From the NCBI RefSeq assembly GCF_009905375.1, contig NC_133653.1, forward strand, positions 67,530,329-67,594,328: DNA of 64,000 nt, read 5' to 3'. This DNA is from Apium graveolens. Taxonomy: Eukaryota; Streptophyta; Magnoliopsida; Apiales; Apiaceae. Below, one piece after another: positions 23,231 through 35,134 of the stretch; within the stretch, counting starts at the first letter, position 1, and every line of letters starts with the position of its first letter. The notes under the pieces were generated by a model, which saw only the letters and a list, made by a program, of their open reading frames with translations, was not told where the DNA came from and did no database searches. A program made the position numbers and the translations under genes.

Positions 23231-24685
23231 TGTTAAGTGGCATTTATGACACTTATTTATGCTCTAATAAGCTTTGAGTTGGTGTATTTGTACTTAAGTT
23301 ATTTGTGTTTTAACGTATTTTCAAGTGTTTTTGCATTTCAGTCTTTACTTTGTGAATTAGGAGAATATTGTTTTGATGCTGATATGGTGTTTAGGATGTG
23401 TTGAAATAAAAGTTTGAAATATTGGCTCGAAGCTGCAAGGAATAAAGAAGAAGAAAATATAAAGTTTTGGCAGAAGGCAGTCGTGCCCGCATTGGTATTG
23501 CACGCGGCCGCGCTGGGAGAACAGAAAGTCAGCGCGCCCGCGCTGGTGAAGCGCGCGGCCGCGCTGGATCCGGATTTAAAATCCTGATTTTTGTGCAATT
23601 CAAATTCTGGACTCCTGGGAATGCATGAAATGCTATATAAACATAACTTAGGTAATTTTTTAAAGAGATATTCAGATATCCAGAGTTTTCAAGACATCAA
23701 GGAGGGATAAAACGACAAGAGACCTTTTGGCACAATTCAACAAAGGCGAAGATGATCTAGTTTATTCTTATGAATCTTTGTTTTGAGTTGTAATTTGGAT
23801 GCTTGTTTCTTGTTTTGATGAACCTATATTCTTGTGTGTACTTTGCTTTATTTATTTGTATAAAGACTACGTTTGCTATATCATGTGTTCATTGGAAACC
23901 ACGTTGGCGATGAGTTCAATTATGGGCTAATCTTTATCGTGGGGTTCTAGCGGATTTATTTATGGATTTCTTTAGTTAAATTGTTTGATGCCTTAGTGTA
24001 TGATGATATGATATCCTAGTTATGGTTGTGCTTATTCATCTTATGAGCGTCGCAAACTTATAAGATATCGTGTTAATTCTTAATGAAGCAAAAGTGAATT
24101 TAAGGATTTAGAACTTGCCATGCTAGCATAGGTTCATGTATTGTTATGCATGATTCGTAGGTAATTTTACTCATCTTACTTGCCCTATGTAATCAAGATA
24201 AATAACTTGTGTTAAACCGTTATGTTGTCAAATTCTATAGACATATAGGGTCTCAATATAATTGGTGCTTATTCAGCTTCTATCTCTTTTGTGGATGTAT
24301 GGTAGAATGGTACTCGAGCAACGAAAGTTGACGTTTATCAGTTTCGTGTTATCTGATTAGTGTCATCACCATTGCATGCTAAGGTTGAGAATAATAAAAC
24401 TATTGAATGAAGTACTTAATGAAGTTAGAATCCCATGTTTGTCATATATATTAATCCAGTCTATTTTATTCTCTTAGTTATAATTGTTAGCGTAATCCTT
24501 ATTTATAAACATCCTCACTTTGTTATTGTCTTAACATTGAATAATAACCATACATTGTTGCTTAGGTGCGTAATTTAGATAGTTAACCAATACAGTCTTT
24601 GTGGGATCGAATCTGATTTATATCTTATACTACTTGCGAACTCGTATACTTGCGTGTAATATTAGCGCGTGTTTAGCGACTAACA
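23231..24685 (+). repeat. 3' LTR of the Athila-type element
   Basis: 1,455 bp, TGTTAAGTGG...GCGACTAACA. It differs from the 5' LTR at scattered sites, some of them CpG changes inside the GC-rich block. Confidence 0.9.
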
Positions 24686-25383
24686 GGAGTTCATATTCAT
24701 CCGGGGTGGGGATTTGTAGTTCATGCCGCTCCATAAATTTGATTTAAAAACAGATAAACTTTCGGTCCAGAGGCTCGGGCCAGCAGCTCTCACGATGGTG
24801 TTTGCAATCTGTGGGGCACTCAGAATGTAGTGGACCCTGGGCACTTTTATTAACAATGATAATATGCATGCCGCCGACTGTAAGTCTTTGGCCTTAGCTT
24901 TATTTTCTAGTTTTAACTATTTATTGTTTGTCTGTATCCGAGGTTGATATTTTTGCTGTTGCATTTTTCAGGTATTCCGAAGTTAATCCCCTACCCCAAA
25001 AACATGTCTGCTCAACTCAAGGATTTAGCTGCCAAGTTCCGGAGGATCGGAGGCCTGACCATCGTCGATCTCGGGAAAAAGAAGGTTGGTGAGGGAGAAG
25101 AAGGGGCCAGGAAGGCCGCGCCGATTCGTCCGGGGAGGACAAGCATTGTATCAATGAGCCCCGGGATGAGTCAGTTCAGGAGAAGGAGACGGAGAGGGTA
25201 CAAGCACCCCGAAAGAGGAAGAATGCCCCTGTGGGGTCCGGGGATCAGGGCGGAGAGGGTTCGGAGAGTCGGGTCTCCAAGAAAATTGCTACAAAACTGG
25301 CTCCGGACACCCCAGAAACTCTTAAGGCCTTGCTGGCCAGCTTCACTCCGGAGACTCACCGGAAAGAGTTGTTCGACATTTAT
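24686..25383 (+). pseudogene. Antisense aORF of the Tat element, middle part
   Basis: Resumes in frame after the Athila insertion (HRE joined to FIFIRGGDL, then FMPLHKFDLKTDKLSVQRL and LTMVFAICGAL). A likely intron spans 24880-24971. The next exon reads CIPKLIPYPKNMSAQLKD, then a basic and acidic linker. A one-base shift occurs near 25115, after which the frame reads NEPRDESVQEKETERVQAP and DTPETLKALLASFTPETHRK to FDIY. It is interrupted again at 25384. Confidence 0.7.
24880..24971 (+). other. Predicted intron in the aORF
   Basis: 92 bp, ACT|GTAAGTC donor and TTGCATTTTTCAG| acceptor with a T-rich tract. It is phase 1: the split codon is T plus GT. No start codon or coding continuity is needed inside it. 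Confidence 0.6.
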
Positions 25384-26814
25384 TGTAATAACCCCAATTT
25401 TTGGAAATTTTTGAAACCCTTATGAATAGTGTTTTTGCTGAATGAGAAAACTGTTCATGCCACGCTATGTAGGGGTTCTGTTATTGATCTTATGGGATAT
25501 TATTAGTACTCTATGAAGTATATAAGTGTATGTAAAGATCGTCAGAATCCAATTCCGAACACTTTGGTTTTTCCCGGAAATCCACAAGATACGGAGAGAA
25601 TTGAGTATAAGGTAACAGGATAAAAAGGATTTAAATTAAAGGATTATAATAGAGGATCATAAAAAGGAATATAATGTATTGAGAAAGGTTAAGGGAACCT
25701 AAGTAATAAGATCCCGGGTATGATCCTCAAACGATAAACAAGAACGAAAGATAAGCGAACCGTACAACAGATCAGCGGTCATTAGGCAAACGATTAGGAA
25801 GCTAATCAAAGGGTTTAATGGGAGTGATGTCATCCAACCAATAGAAAGGAGACAAGGAAGGGAGGATGACATCATAAGGGTGACATAAGCATGACATGGA
25901 AGAAGGGAGGTGTGGTTGATTAAGGACCACACAAATTCAAGGGCAAGGTGGTAATTTGCTAAATCAAAAACAAAACCAAGCCAACCAACTAGCAAATCAT
26001 TTCATCAAAAATCAAAAAAAAATCAGCCAAGGCATTGTTCTTCATATTAGCTCTCGGCTTTTTGCCTTTTTCAAAGAAAAAAATTTCCAAAATCAAGATC
26101 CAAGCATCCTTAATTGGTAAGAAAATTCCCTAACCATCTTTATGCTTAGTTATGGCTATATCATGAGTTTAAGCCATTAATTCTTTCTCTAGCTTCTCCA
26201 TTTAATCAATGAAGAAGACAATGAATAGTGTTTTCAAGTTTTTAACTTGAACTTTTTCTTGTTTTCTTAAAGATCCAAGCTTTCCTAAGGCTTCTCCAAG
26301 CTTCTTAAGGCTTCCTAGCTCAACCCACCACTTCAAGGAAGGTATACCATTTTCAAACCCTAGGTTCATATATATTATAAGGTGATTTTGATGAGTAGGA
26401 TGTTATTGTAGTTGTTGTTATGATTAGAGTTTGAGATTTGGAATGGTAGTGAAATGAAATGGTAATTTTATGGTTTTGATTTAAAGAAACTTAAGAATGA
26501 TTAAAGTAAAGTTTAAGCATAAGTATGAATGGTTAAATTGAATTGGTTGGGGTTGTTATGATGTGATAAGGATGGGTGTTTGTTGTGTGTTGGATTTGAG
26601 GATGGTTTGTGTTGATTGTGGATAGTTTAAAAAAAATGGGAAATCGCGTAAACATAGCCGTCGTAACGTCCGATTTTCTTTGGACTGTTTTTGTGCATAG
26701 CATTAGGACCCGAGAACCCCCTGCTAAATTGTGACCACTGCCATTTTTAGATAGCTCATGTTACGAGCTTCGTTTTGATATGTAGTTCGTTCGATTCCGA
26801 TTTACGGTTTAGGA

Positions 26815-26843
26815 GAAACGACCGTTTCAAGTAACGGCGTTTC
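26815..26843. repeat. Conserved 29-base hairpin, copy 3
   Basis: Identical to 18602-18630; same stem and loop. Confidence 0.75.
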
Positions 26844-27599
26844 GCGGACGAAACTTTTTCCCTCGCCTTACTTTGAAACATAGGTTAAAGACCAAAAAGG
26901 GTTAATTAATGTGTGAAACATTTATGGTAAGTGCGTTAGGCAGTTGGTAAGACACTCGCGAAGGAATCGCTTTAAAACTCGTAAAGGTTAAATTATTAAA
27001 AATGGTGGAGCCGAGGGTACCCGAGTGACTTAAGCGAATCGGTGAGCGCAAAACGAGCGTTAGAGTCTAAGTTAGTTAAAGTATAGATTAACAAGTGACT
27101 TTGGTTTAATTCCAACTTACTTGTTGCTTATAGGTTACCAGACTCGTCCCGAGCCATTCGTAACCCCCAGTCGCTCAGGCAAGTTTTCTACCCGTTATAC
27201 TGTTGTTGTGATGAATATATGTATATGCATTATCTTGCGATAGATGCATGTTGGTTAATTAGCAAATGTTGCGATATATTGAAGCATGCTGATATGGTAT
27301 ATATATGCATGCCTGTTTCGTATTCTTGATTTATATATCTGTTGGTTCAAATGCTTATTCGTTGCATAATACCTATGCTAGAGATAAGCGGTATTTGCGT
27401 ATACCCTTAGTATAGGGACCCAAAGGTGGAAATATTTTCTAAAACCGGGAGTCGAGGATCCCGAGTAGATTTTGTATATATGGATATATATATATATACT
27501 TATATATATATATGGGCATAGTTTTCAAAACTATTAATCGAATAAGGTTTATTCGATTACTTTAACTTTATTTTATTATTGAATATTATTTCGAATATT

Positions 27600-27790
27600 A
27601 TTCGAAGGCGTATGACTCCTTTATATTAAATGAATATTATTTTGAATATTCATTTGAGGATGTATGACTCCTTTATTTTATTTAATGAATATTATTTATA
27701 ATATTCATTCGAGGTATTATGACTCAGCTTATTTTATTTATTGAATATTATTTGAATATTCATTTAAGGATCTATGACTCCGATTATTTG
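27600..27790. repeat. Short tandem phrase repeats in the long LTR
   Basis: About five degenerate copies of a unit of roughly 50-60 bases: a short palindromic GAATATTATTT...AATATTC stretch followed by GAGG...TATGACTCC. The same array is at 37350-37540, 19370-19500 and, inverted, 12520-12680. Confidence 0.6.
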
Positions 27791-29160
27791 CTGAAATATA
27801 TTCTTTATTTTATTAAAGAATAAGGTGTAAATAATCAAACTTATTTTCGATTATTCAAATAAAGATAATACTTTCATATAAGTATATCTTTGGTTATTTA
27901 ATACTCGTTTCAAGTATAAATTTTAATACTTCTACTTCAATTATTTTTTTTTATAAAGATTATTCTTTATGGGAATATTATTTAATTAATAATATTCAGA
28001 TATTTTCTAATATTCTGGGGACTGATTTACTTCATTAAATCAGCTTTACTCCAAACACTCTTTAAAGTGTTTTCGAGTCTTCAAAGTGATTTTTAAAAGT
28101 CAGAGCGGATCCCAAAACTCATTTTTATATTTAAGATCTTCCTTTTTAAGGGGATTTAAATACTCGCTCAAAACCTGGGGAATCCGGCTCTGTGGTGTAT
28201 TTTATATTCGCAACAAGGTTGCAGATTTGGTAAATGAATTGATTACTTGCCCAACGTTCGGGAAGTAAGCCCCTCTCATTGAGTCGGCATAAGCGACAGG
28301 CCGGGGTACGGTCTATTATTGTGTAAGTGGCTCAGTGGGAGTCCATCAAATGTATAAGTGGCTGAGTGGCAGTCCAGCATAGGTCTTAATTATGACCAGG
28401 GTGATGACCAGTGGGGAATTCGTCCATCTACTAGTAGAAAAGGTTACTTATTGGTATCTTTGCCTGATCAGCGAGATATCGGGTTTATGCCAAAATTCTT
28501 TTCCTTTCCAAAATTCATTGGATGTTCCAAACTCTGTTCATACTTTACATAACAGAGGTTCCAGGAAATGTTTAAGAGATATATATGTGGATATATATAT
28601 ATCGGGACTAAATAAAGTATCTCGTAACTTTATTTCATTCAATAATATTTCAAAGATTGAATCTATTCAAATCTTGTCTTGTAGTCTCATCTATGTGATG
28701 AACTTTTGAAACTGATTATAACTTGAACGGTGGTAGTTCAAGTAGTATTGGGAAAGATATAAGTATATTGGGGTATTTGGTAACCTCATCTTTTAAACTT
28801 ATATCTAATTAATAATTGTCTTATGAATGACAAAGATTTTCAGAAAAACGTTGAGACAAGGTTAGATATATGAGATCACCTTGCAACGATATTTTTTTTA
28901 TACAGTTATACACTGGGACTTTGTGTATATTATGCATGGAAGAGGACTTCCAATATTTTGAAAAGTATATATGTATATATACTGAATATTTTGCGACTTC
29001 ATCGCATTAAGATATCAAACTTGGTTCATTTCTTTTGACCAAGACTTTCATGAGTATTATGAGTAGGCTCATATATTGTAAATCATTATACATATTATTT
29101 TGGTGGGCTTGCTGCTCACCCTTGCTTTATTTCTTCATCACACAACAACAGTTAGGAGAG

Positions 29161-29262
29161 ATGGCCAGACTCCAGCAGACCCAGCGCAAGCGCGTGGGAA
29201 GCGTCCCGCGTCTTCCCGCTAATATTGTAGCTGCTATAGCTGCAGAGGTAGATCCATTGTAG
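29161..29262 (+). CDS. Small basic ORF in the long LTR, copy 3
   Basis: 33 codons: MARLQQTQRKRVGSVPRLP, then ANIVAAIAAEVDPL. The N-terminal half is basic (RKRV) and the C-terminal half looks helical and Ala-rich. It would lie in the 5' leader of the element RNA if transcription starts near the GCTCACCC signal at 29113, upstream of the PBS. CAGAG|GTAGAT at codon 30 could be a splice donor, which would make it a first exon; this is inference. Confidence 0.5.
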   Translation: MARLQQTQRKRVGSVPRLPANIVAAIAAEVDPL

Positions 29263-29557
29263 TTTAGACCATCTACTTTTGAGAATCCAATTATATATAA
29301 TTATAACTTGTGGCAGATAATGGCAATTAACTGTAAATTATCAAGTAATCATTTTGGGTTGTAATAATTTTAAATTGTGGATTCAAAGACTTGTACTTAT
29401 TTCAATTTCATCTCTGAGACTATAACGAGTTGTGGTGTGTGTTAGTGTGGGGTCACAGCATGAGGGTATTTATTATTAATTAAGTAAAGTGATATTGTGG
29501 AAAGAAAGACCGTGACAACCCGGATTCCCGACCCCGGATCTGGGGGTGTTACAGAAA

Positions 29558-29569
29558 TGGTATCAGAGC
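29558..29569 (+). promoter_or_regulatory. Primer binding site, tRNA-Met type
   Basis: TGGTATCAGAGC four bases after the LTR end, complementary to the 3' end of initiator tRNA-Met. Confidence 0.9.
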
Positions 29570-29985
29570 TAAGCGTTATAAACCTCAGAGATGATGGGAC
29601 GTTAAGATAATAAGTTCACAAAGATAATAAGAACTCTTGCCAAGTTCATAGTCGGGCTACCTAACGTAGTACTGACAGTTAAAACCCTTATGGGAACCCT
29701 TATAAATATCGTGATAGGAGCGTAGTTCGTTATCGTATATGGTAGCGGGACTCCGAACCCTGAGGTTGAGGAGCAACATCGCGATGATATTTTATTACTA
29801 ATTGGAGATCGGATTGTGGATCCGATAGAGTGTCCTAATGCAGGACCGGATGATGTTGATATTGAAGATTTAGCGGTTGAGGATGTTGTCCTAGAAGGGA
29901 TAGTTGTTGAGGAGGATCCCATGGAGAATCCTGACAGGATTGGATAAAGGACCACTGATGAATTGATGACCATGGTTTGGTCGAC
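29570..29985. other. Leader of the LARD-like element
   Basis: No credible plus-strand ORF. Multiple stops in all plus frames. It includes a GTTGAGGATGTTGT-type acidic codon stretch (29840-29945) that may be an old coding remnant. Confidence 0.4.
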
Positions 29986-30880
29986 TACCAGAGGTAGGAT
30001 TGACCGGTCACTACCGGAGGTTCGTTCAAGTTTGTAAAGATAGTAGCCCCTTTAACGCGGCTTACTCGTAAGACTGAGAAGTTCGAATGGACAGAGAAAT
30101 GTGAGAACAGCTTTCAAGAACTGAAGCAGAGGTTGGTGATGGCCCCTATGCTGGCATTGCCGGATGGAAAAGGAGATTTTGTGAAGTGTAGTGACGCTTC
30201 GCACAAGGGCTTAGGGTGCGTGCTTATGCAGCACGATAAGGTAATCGCGTACATGTCAAGACAATTAAGGTAGTATGAAATTCGATATCCCCGCTCATGA
30301 GCTTAGGCTCGTGGCAATAGTTTACCCTAAAGATTGGAGGCACTACTTGTATGGAGAGAAGTGCGAGAATTACCTAAGCCATAAGTGCTCTAGTACATTT
30401 TCACGTAGAAAGAGCTCAACATATGCCAGAGGAGGCAGTTAGAGCTAATCAAGAATAATGATTGGGAGATTCTTTATCATTCGGGGAAAGCCAATGTGGT
30501 GGCTGATGCCCTTAGTAAAAAGGAGAGACTCAAGAGGTTAATGTCTTTGGGAAAGTTGATAAGAGATTTTGAAAAAAAAAAAAAAATGGAAATAGATATG
30601 AAGGTAACCGGAGCCGGTACCGAAAAGCTGTTTGAGATTGCAATACAGTCCGAATTATCGGAAAAGAGCATATTGTGCCAGAGAAAGGTGATGAATGAAG
30701 GCAGAGAGCCAACAAATAAATATGAGATTAATACCGAGAAAGAGGATAAGGGAATAATGAGGTATTCCTATAGAATTTGGGTTTCGAAAGTTCAAGAGCG
30801 TAAGGATGAGAACTTAGATGAGAGCCATAGTTTGAGGAATAAGATTTAGAGCAAACCCTGAACGTGATAGTCAGGGAGGT
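29986..30880 (+). pseudogene. Displaced RT-RNase H-integrase linker fragment
   Basis: FVKIVAPLTRLTRKTEKFEW, then LPDGKGDFVKCSDASHKGLG and CVLMQHDKVIAYMSRQLR match the end of RT and the start of RNase H in gypsy chromoviruses. KANVVADALSKKERLKRL (30488 on, partly shifted) ends RNase H. KLFEIAIQSELSEKSI and ENLDESHS lead into the integrase zinc finger. It sits before the gag remnant, so it is out of order, and it is better preserved than the pol that follows. A run of 12 A at about 30573 falls in frame. Confidence 0.7.
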
Positions 30881-31580
30881 CGCCATCAAGATAGAAGGAA
30901 CCCATGACATAATGGAGAGGAAAATGAGGATTTTAAATTAAAAGATGACCCCAATTATGGGGAGTAGGATGAAACATTTCATACTAAGGAAACAGAAAGT
31001 CGAGTAAGGAAAGGAGAACCGAGACGGTACTCCTATACGGCAATTCATGGACCTATCTAGACAGAACTTAGACTATTATCCCCAACCACCACCCTGAGGG
31101 GACAATGCGGCAGGAAATTCTTTCATGACCTTTAAATCGTTAAGCTCTCAGAGTTCCAAGGAACAGGTTGACCTAGTCGAGGCAAGAGCCTGGCTAAAGG
31201 AAATATAGGAATCATTTGAGATTCTAAATGATTGACGAATCACAAAAGACTGTTTTTATCACTCACCCTCCCAAGAGAGAGACCACCCGCTGGTGAAAGG
31301 CCAAGGAAGGCACGGAGCAAGAGATTATAATAAACTGATTAAAGTTCAGCCAATTGTTTTCGGGATCGTAATTCCCAAGGTTATGGAATAGTGTAAAAGC
31401 TTTAGAGCCAGAACAAAGGCAGACGAGTATGATGAATTATGAATCTAAGCTGTAAAAGTTGTTAAGATTCGTTCTGAAGACGCGAATCCAGAATGACGGG
31501 ATATTTGAAATCAATGCTTATGTTGTGTTGGTTCGTGAAATAATGATAAGAGAAAGGAAAATAAAAAGGAATTGAAGTGG
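30881..31580 (+). pseudogene. Decayed gag of the LARD-like element
   Basis: Readable pieces include MERKMRILN and KMTPIMGSRMKHFIL, TELRLLSPTTTLRGQ, VDLVEARAWLKEI and ESFEIL. These match the chromovirus gag start and core; compare KATTWLKEIEKAF at 60688 in the other element. Many stops and frame changes. Confidence 0.6.
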
Positions 31581-32940
31581 AAAGGAATAAAAAGGCAACA
31601 GAGTTTGAGGAATGATAAGGGAGTTGGGTATGAGGAAACCTAAAGACTCCTATTAATAGAAATAGAAAAGTATATGATCGTCAGGATGAGGGTGATTCAC
31701 CATGAGTTAAAGTTGACGGTTGAAGGCATAAGAGATGCATATAGTTTATCCCCTGTAAGTTGGGAGGATTCGAGGAAACCTTGAGATAATTCGAAGGATA
31801 AATAATGAGACGCGGATAGACTAAGGGGATAAGAAAGTAAGAAATTAAGAAAATTGGATGAAGGAAGTGACCTTCAAGAAGGTGAAGTGTAAGACCGGTG
31901 GCATGATACCCAGAAAGGGAGACGCCAGATATGAAAGATATCCCAACATTGAGGTGACTATTGAGATAAACAACAAAAGTAAATAAGGAATTATTAAGAA
32001 GAAGTTCACGTTGAACACGACCAATATCTTCCAGAACATCCATGTTATCGTTACCAGATTAGGCAAGAAAAGCGGATAACCGTTGTTATCTTTTGGAGGC
32101 CATTTTGATTAACCTCATTTTGTATACAGATGTTATTGTGAAATTAGGCATTTACTATCGAGGTGGGAATGATTGAATAAGATACCCATATCAGGGATAT
32201 ATGACTTTATTTATCCATGGAAGGATGCTTGTACCTTTTTAAAGGTGGAATTAAGGATAGAACATCGGTAACTTAAAACGAATCCCAGGGGAATGCATAA
32301 AGGTTGGCATTTCACCCTTGATAGGGATAGTATGAGTTTTGACAGTATGATTGGGAAAGGGTTAAGGTAACAACAACCTTTAAGAATCAGTGGAGAAATT
32401 TTGCAGAAGTATATAGACAATGGTTCTACTATTAGTAAATGGTATTGTGATATGCCCTGTATCTAGGGAATACAGGAGGAACGATTGAAGGATAACCTTA
32501 GAGGTTTTATAAGGAAAAAGGTAATATTCAAAATTCTCAAGAATAGAAATGTGGATAAAGGAAATATGACGTAATTATAATGATGCCAAATGGGGCACGT
32601 GTTAAACCACGAAAAAGTATGGATCGAACCAGTAATGGTCGAAATTGTTCAGGGCAATTAGGACTTAAGATAAAAGATGTTCTAATTATGATTGAGAGTC
32701 AGTCATGACAGTGATTAACCTCTAAAGACTGAGGGGATAACTTATGGAAAAATGGAAATTTTTTTTTTCTCATCAGATATTAAAGAAAAGTATTTTCACA
32801 TAAGCTGTGATTGAAATAAGGTAGAAAATTTATTTGGAGGTGGTTAAAATGACATTGACTGTAAGGAACTATTACTATCAGGAAAGGCCAAAGAGGTGGC
32901 CGACACTTTAACGGTAAAAGGAAAAATTATAGGCGCGTGT
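31581..32940 (+). pseudogene. Unreadable pol region ending in an RNase H trace
   Basis: By position this should hold protease and RT, but no motif can be read with confidence. At 32875-32930 GKAKEVADTLTVKGKI resembles the RNase H C-terminal motif GKANVVADALSRKEKL. ORFs on the minus strand here are composition artefacts. Confidence 0.4.
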
Positions 32941-33499
32941 GCCAAAAGAATACAGTGATGATGGTTAAAAATGTGAAGGTTGAATTATGGTTTGAAAGAT
33001 TGACATTCCTTCTGATGACTGTGCAATACCCAACCGTAATAGTAGTTGGTAAAGGTTTAAATTGTGTAATCGCCATGAACGGGCTATCTATCTTAGAAGG
33101 TCCTATCTTGAGATAAGCCAGGACCATGTTTCAAAAAGGACCAAACAAACCTTTGAGTTAAGTCTTCTATTGAAGGCATATGATTAAGAATGGTATTAAC
33201 CTGCTATCGGTGCTTTGATTGAAACTCTTCTGCAATTTTATATGCTTCATGTCATGTATGTATGTCAGGATCAGGAGTGTTCTTTATGAATCAGGAATGG
33301 TGATTATGTTACCTCCTTAGAAGGATTTGATACGACATGGATAGACTCCGTATGGTTAGCTATTAAGACTTCATGGAAAATGAATGACTACAGTGGGTCA
33401 GTGGTGGACCATAGTAAGGCAGCAATGATTCTGCGAGTAATGAGCTGATTACAACCGTGAGAGTTGTATTGGAATGGGTGTTGAGATTGAGTACCACTA

Positions 33500-35120
33500 A
33501 TCGGGTCGTGGTAGTGTATAAGTTATCATTGATAGACTAATTAAGTAGAGTATCTACCTAGTGAATATTTATTCTTTCTTATCAATAGAGAGCCGTATTA
33601 TTATACGAGGAAGGTTGCGATGCGAGCATAGAATCCTAGTAACGGTGATATATAGAATGAGATCCCAGATTCGATTTTCGATGTCGAGGGAGTTTCAAAG
33701 GTGATTGTGTATAAGCTCGAGGAAGAGCATGGGTCCATAGAATGATGGACGGGATAGAGAAAATATTTAGGCACGTGAAATGCGATGCTATAATACTTGA
33801 TGTTGATATAAATACATATATGTTTTGTTCTCCTATGACAAACCTCTATAGTTCAGAGGTAGGTTCCAAGCCAGATATTTTGTGGTTGTATATTTTTTCA
33901 TATATACAATTCTCTTCAGTTCGTTCTTTTCTCTTCTTTTCATTTCAAGTAAGCTGAGAAGAACAACCCTTCCAGAAGGGGAGGTATTGCCGAATGACTA
34001 TCTATCTTTGTGATAGAAGCCTAGTAGGATACCACATGTTGTTTAATTGCTTGTCAAGTACTAAAGGCTGGCCACCTTCTGTACTAACTATGCGATATAA
34101 CAAGTGTTCATGATCATAGTGATCTCTCAACAAATTCCTTTACTTCTATTTGATTGATCAAATTTTGGAAAATAGAAACAACTGAAAAAGGAGTAATAAA
34201 GTGGTGGTAGTATGCGGAATGGGAACACATTCGTGATACTAAGGTTGACGTGGTTATTAAAAGGTTATAGAATGCTAACAAGCAAAAGTATAACCCGTAT
34301 AATATTAGGAACGGAAGGTAGTAGCGATTACGAACTGGAAAAGAATGGGTATTGAGAAGCAGAAGCTCTAATGATAAAAGCTATAATGAGAGTCTGTGCA
34401 ATAGACTTGAAAGAATTTGGAATGATCACTTAATTCGGATTGAGTTATCTTACGACAATAGATCATATGTCATTATCGAGATGTCGCCTTATGAGATTCT
34501 TGAGGGAAGATAATGTCGATCTCCCTTATGTTAGGATGAAGTTGTAGAGCGTAAGATGCTCGGACCCGCAGTAGTCCAAAGGACCAAGGATATGATAGAT
34601 CTAATCAGAGGACGGCTGGTAGTAGCCCAAGATGGACATGATAAGTATGTTGATTTGACACGAAAGGATAAAGAGTATGAAATAGGGGACCTAGTAATGA
34701 TATAGGTATCCCTTGGAAAGGATTGATGAGGTTCGGAAAGAAAGGAAAGCTAAGTCTATAATTTGTTGGACCCTTGGATATATTAAGACGTTTGGGAAGT
34801 TAGCATATGAGCTAGCCCTAACCCCGAACATGTAGCAGGTCGTAACGTGTTTCATGTATCAATGTTAAGGAAGTGTAATTCAGATGCCAGATAAATAGAG
34901 GCATATGAGCGCATAGATATGCAACCCGACGTAACCTATATGGAGCAACTAGAAAGGGTTATAGATCGAAAAGGGACAAGTGCTTAGGAGAAGGGTTATC
35001 AAACTAGTCAGAGTTTGATGGTAGAACCACAATGTGGGAAAATTGACTCGAGAGTTAGAAAGTGCAATGCAAAGAGAGTATCCCTATTTATTTCTATCTG
35101 ATTCCGGGACGGAATCCTTT
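33500..35120 (+). pseudogene. Decayed integrase and chromodomain-like C-terminus
   Basis: VIIDRLIK (33515) matches the chromovirus VIIDRLTKSAHF motif. A degraded second-Asp region follows near 33640. At 34390-34520 ACAIDLKEF and MSPYEIL-like pieces mark the late core. MIDLIRGRLVVAQDGHDKYV (34590), NVFHVSMLRKCN (34844) and YMEQLERVIDRK (34940) mark the C-terminal domain and a degraded chromodomain. 33780-34130 is foreign-looking and unassigned. Confidence 0.6.
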
Positions 35121-35134
35121 TAAGGAGGGGAGAC
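35121..35134 (+). promoter_or_regulatory. PPT of the LARD-like element
   Basis: TAAGGAGGGGAGAC directly before the 3' LTR start TGTAATAACC. Confidence 0.85.

Larger units (their letters stand above)
7278..24685 (+). mobile_element. Athila-type Ty3/gypsy element
   Basis: LTRs of 1,463 and 1,455 bp flank gag, a deleted pol, a long spacer and an env-position ORF. The duplication GGAGT (7273-7277, 24686-24690) flanks it, and its removal rejoins the aORF frame. The PBS is the tRNA-Asp type used by Athila. Two solo LTRs of a long-LTR family lie inside it. The 5' end reads TATTAAG where the 3' LTR has TGTTAAG, a G-to-A change in the terminal TG. Confidence 0.9.
25384..29553 (+). repeat. 5' LTR of the LARD-like element
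   Basis: TGTAATAACCCC...GGGGGTGTTACA. Contains GGCAAGTTTTCTACCC (27179), a TA-rich run (27475-27515), repeats of a TATGACTCC phrase (27600-27790), the GCTGCTCACCC signal (29111) and the small ORF (29161). The antisense 98-codon ORF (25995-25699) is probably not a gene. Confidence 0.95.

Noticed and set aside
27475..27515. TA microsatellite as a functional element
   Set aside because: Length varies between the two otherwise identical LTRs; simple slippage.
31681..32420. Minus-strand ORFs in the LARD-like interior
   Set aside because: No motif; they are shadows of decayed plus-strand coding sequence.
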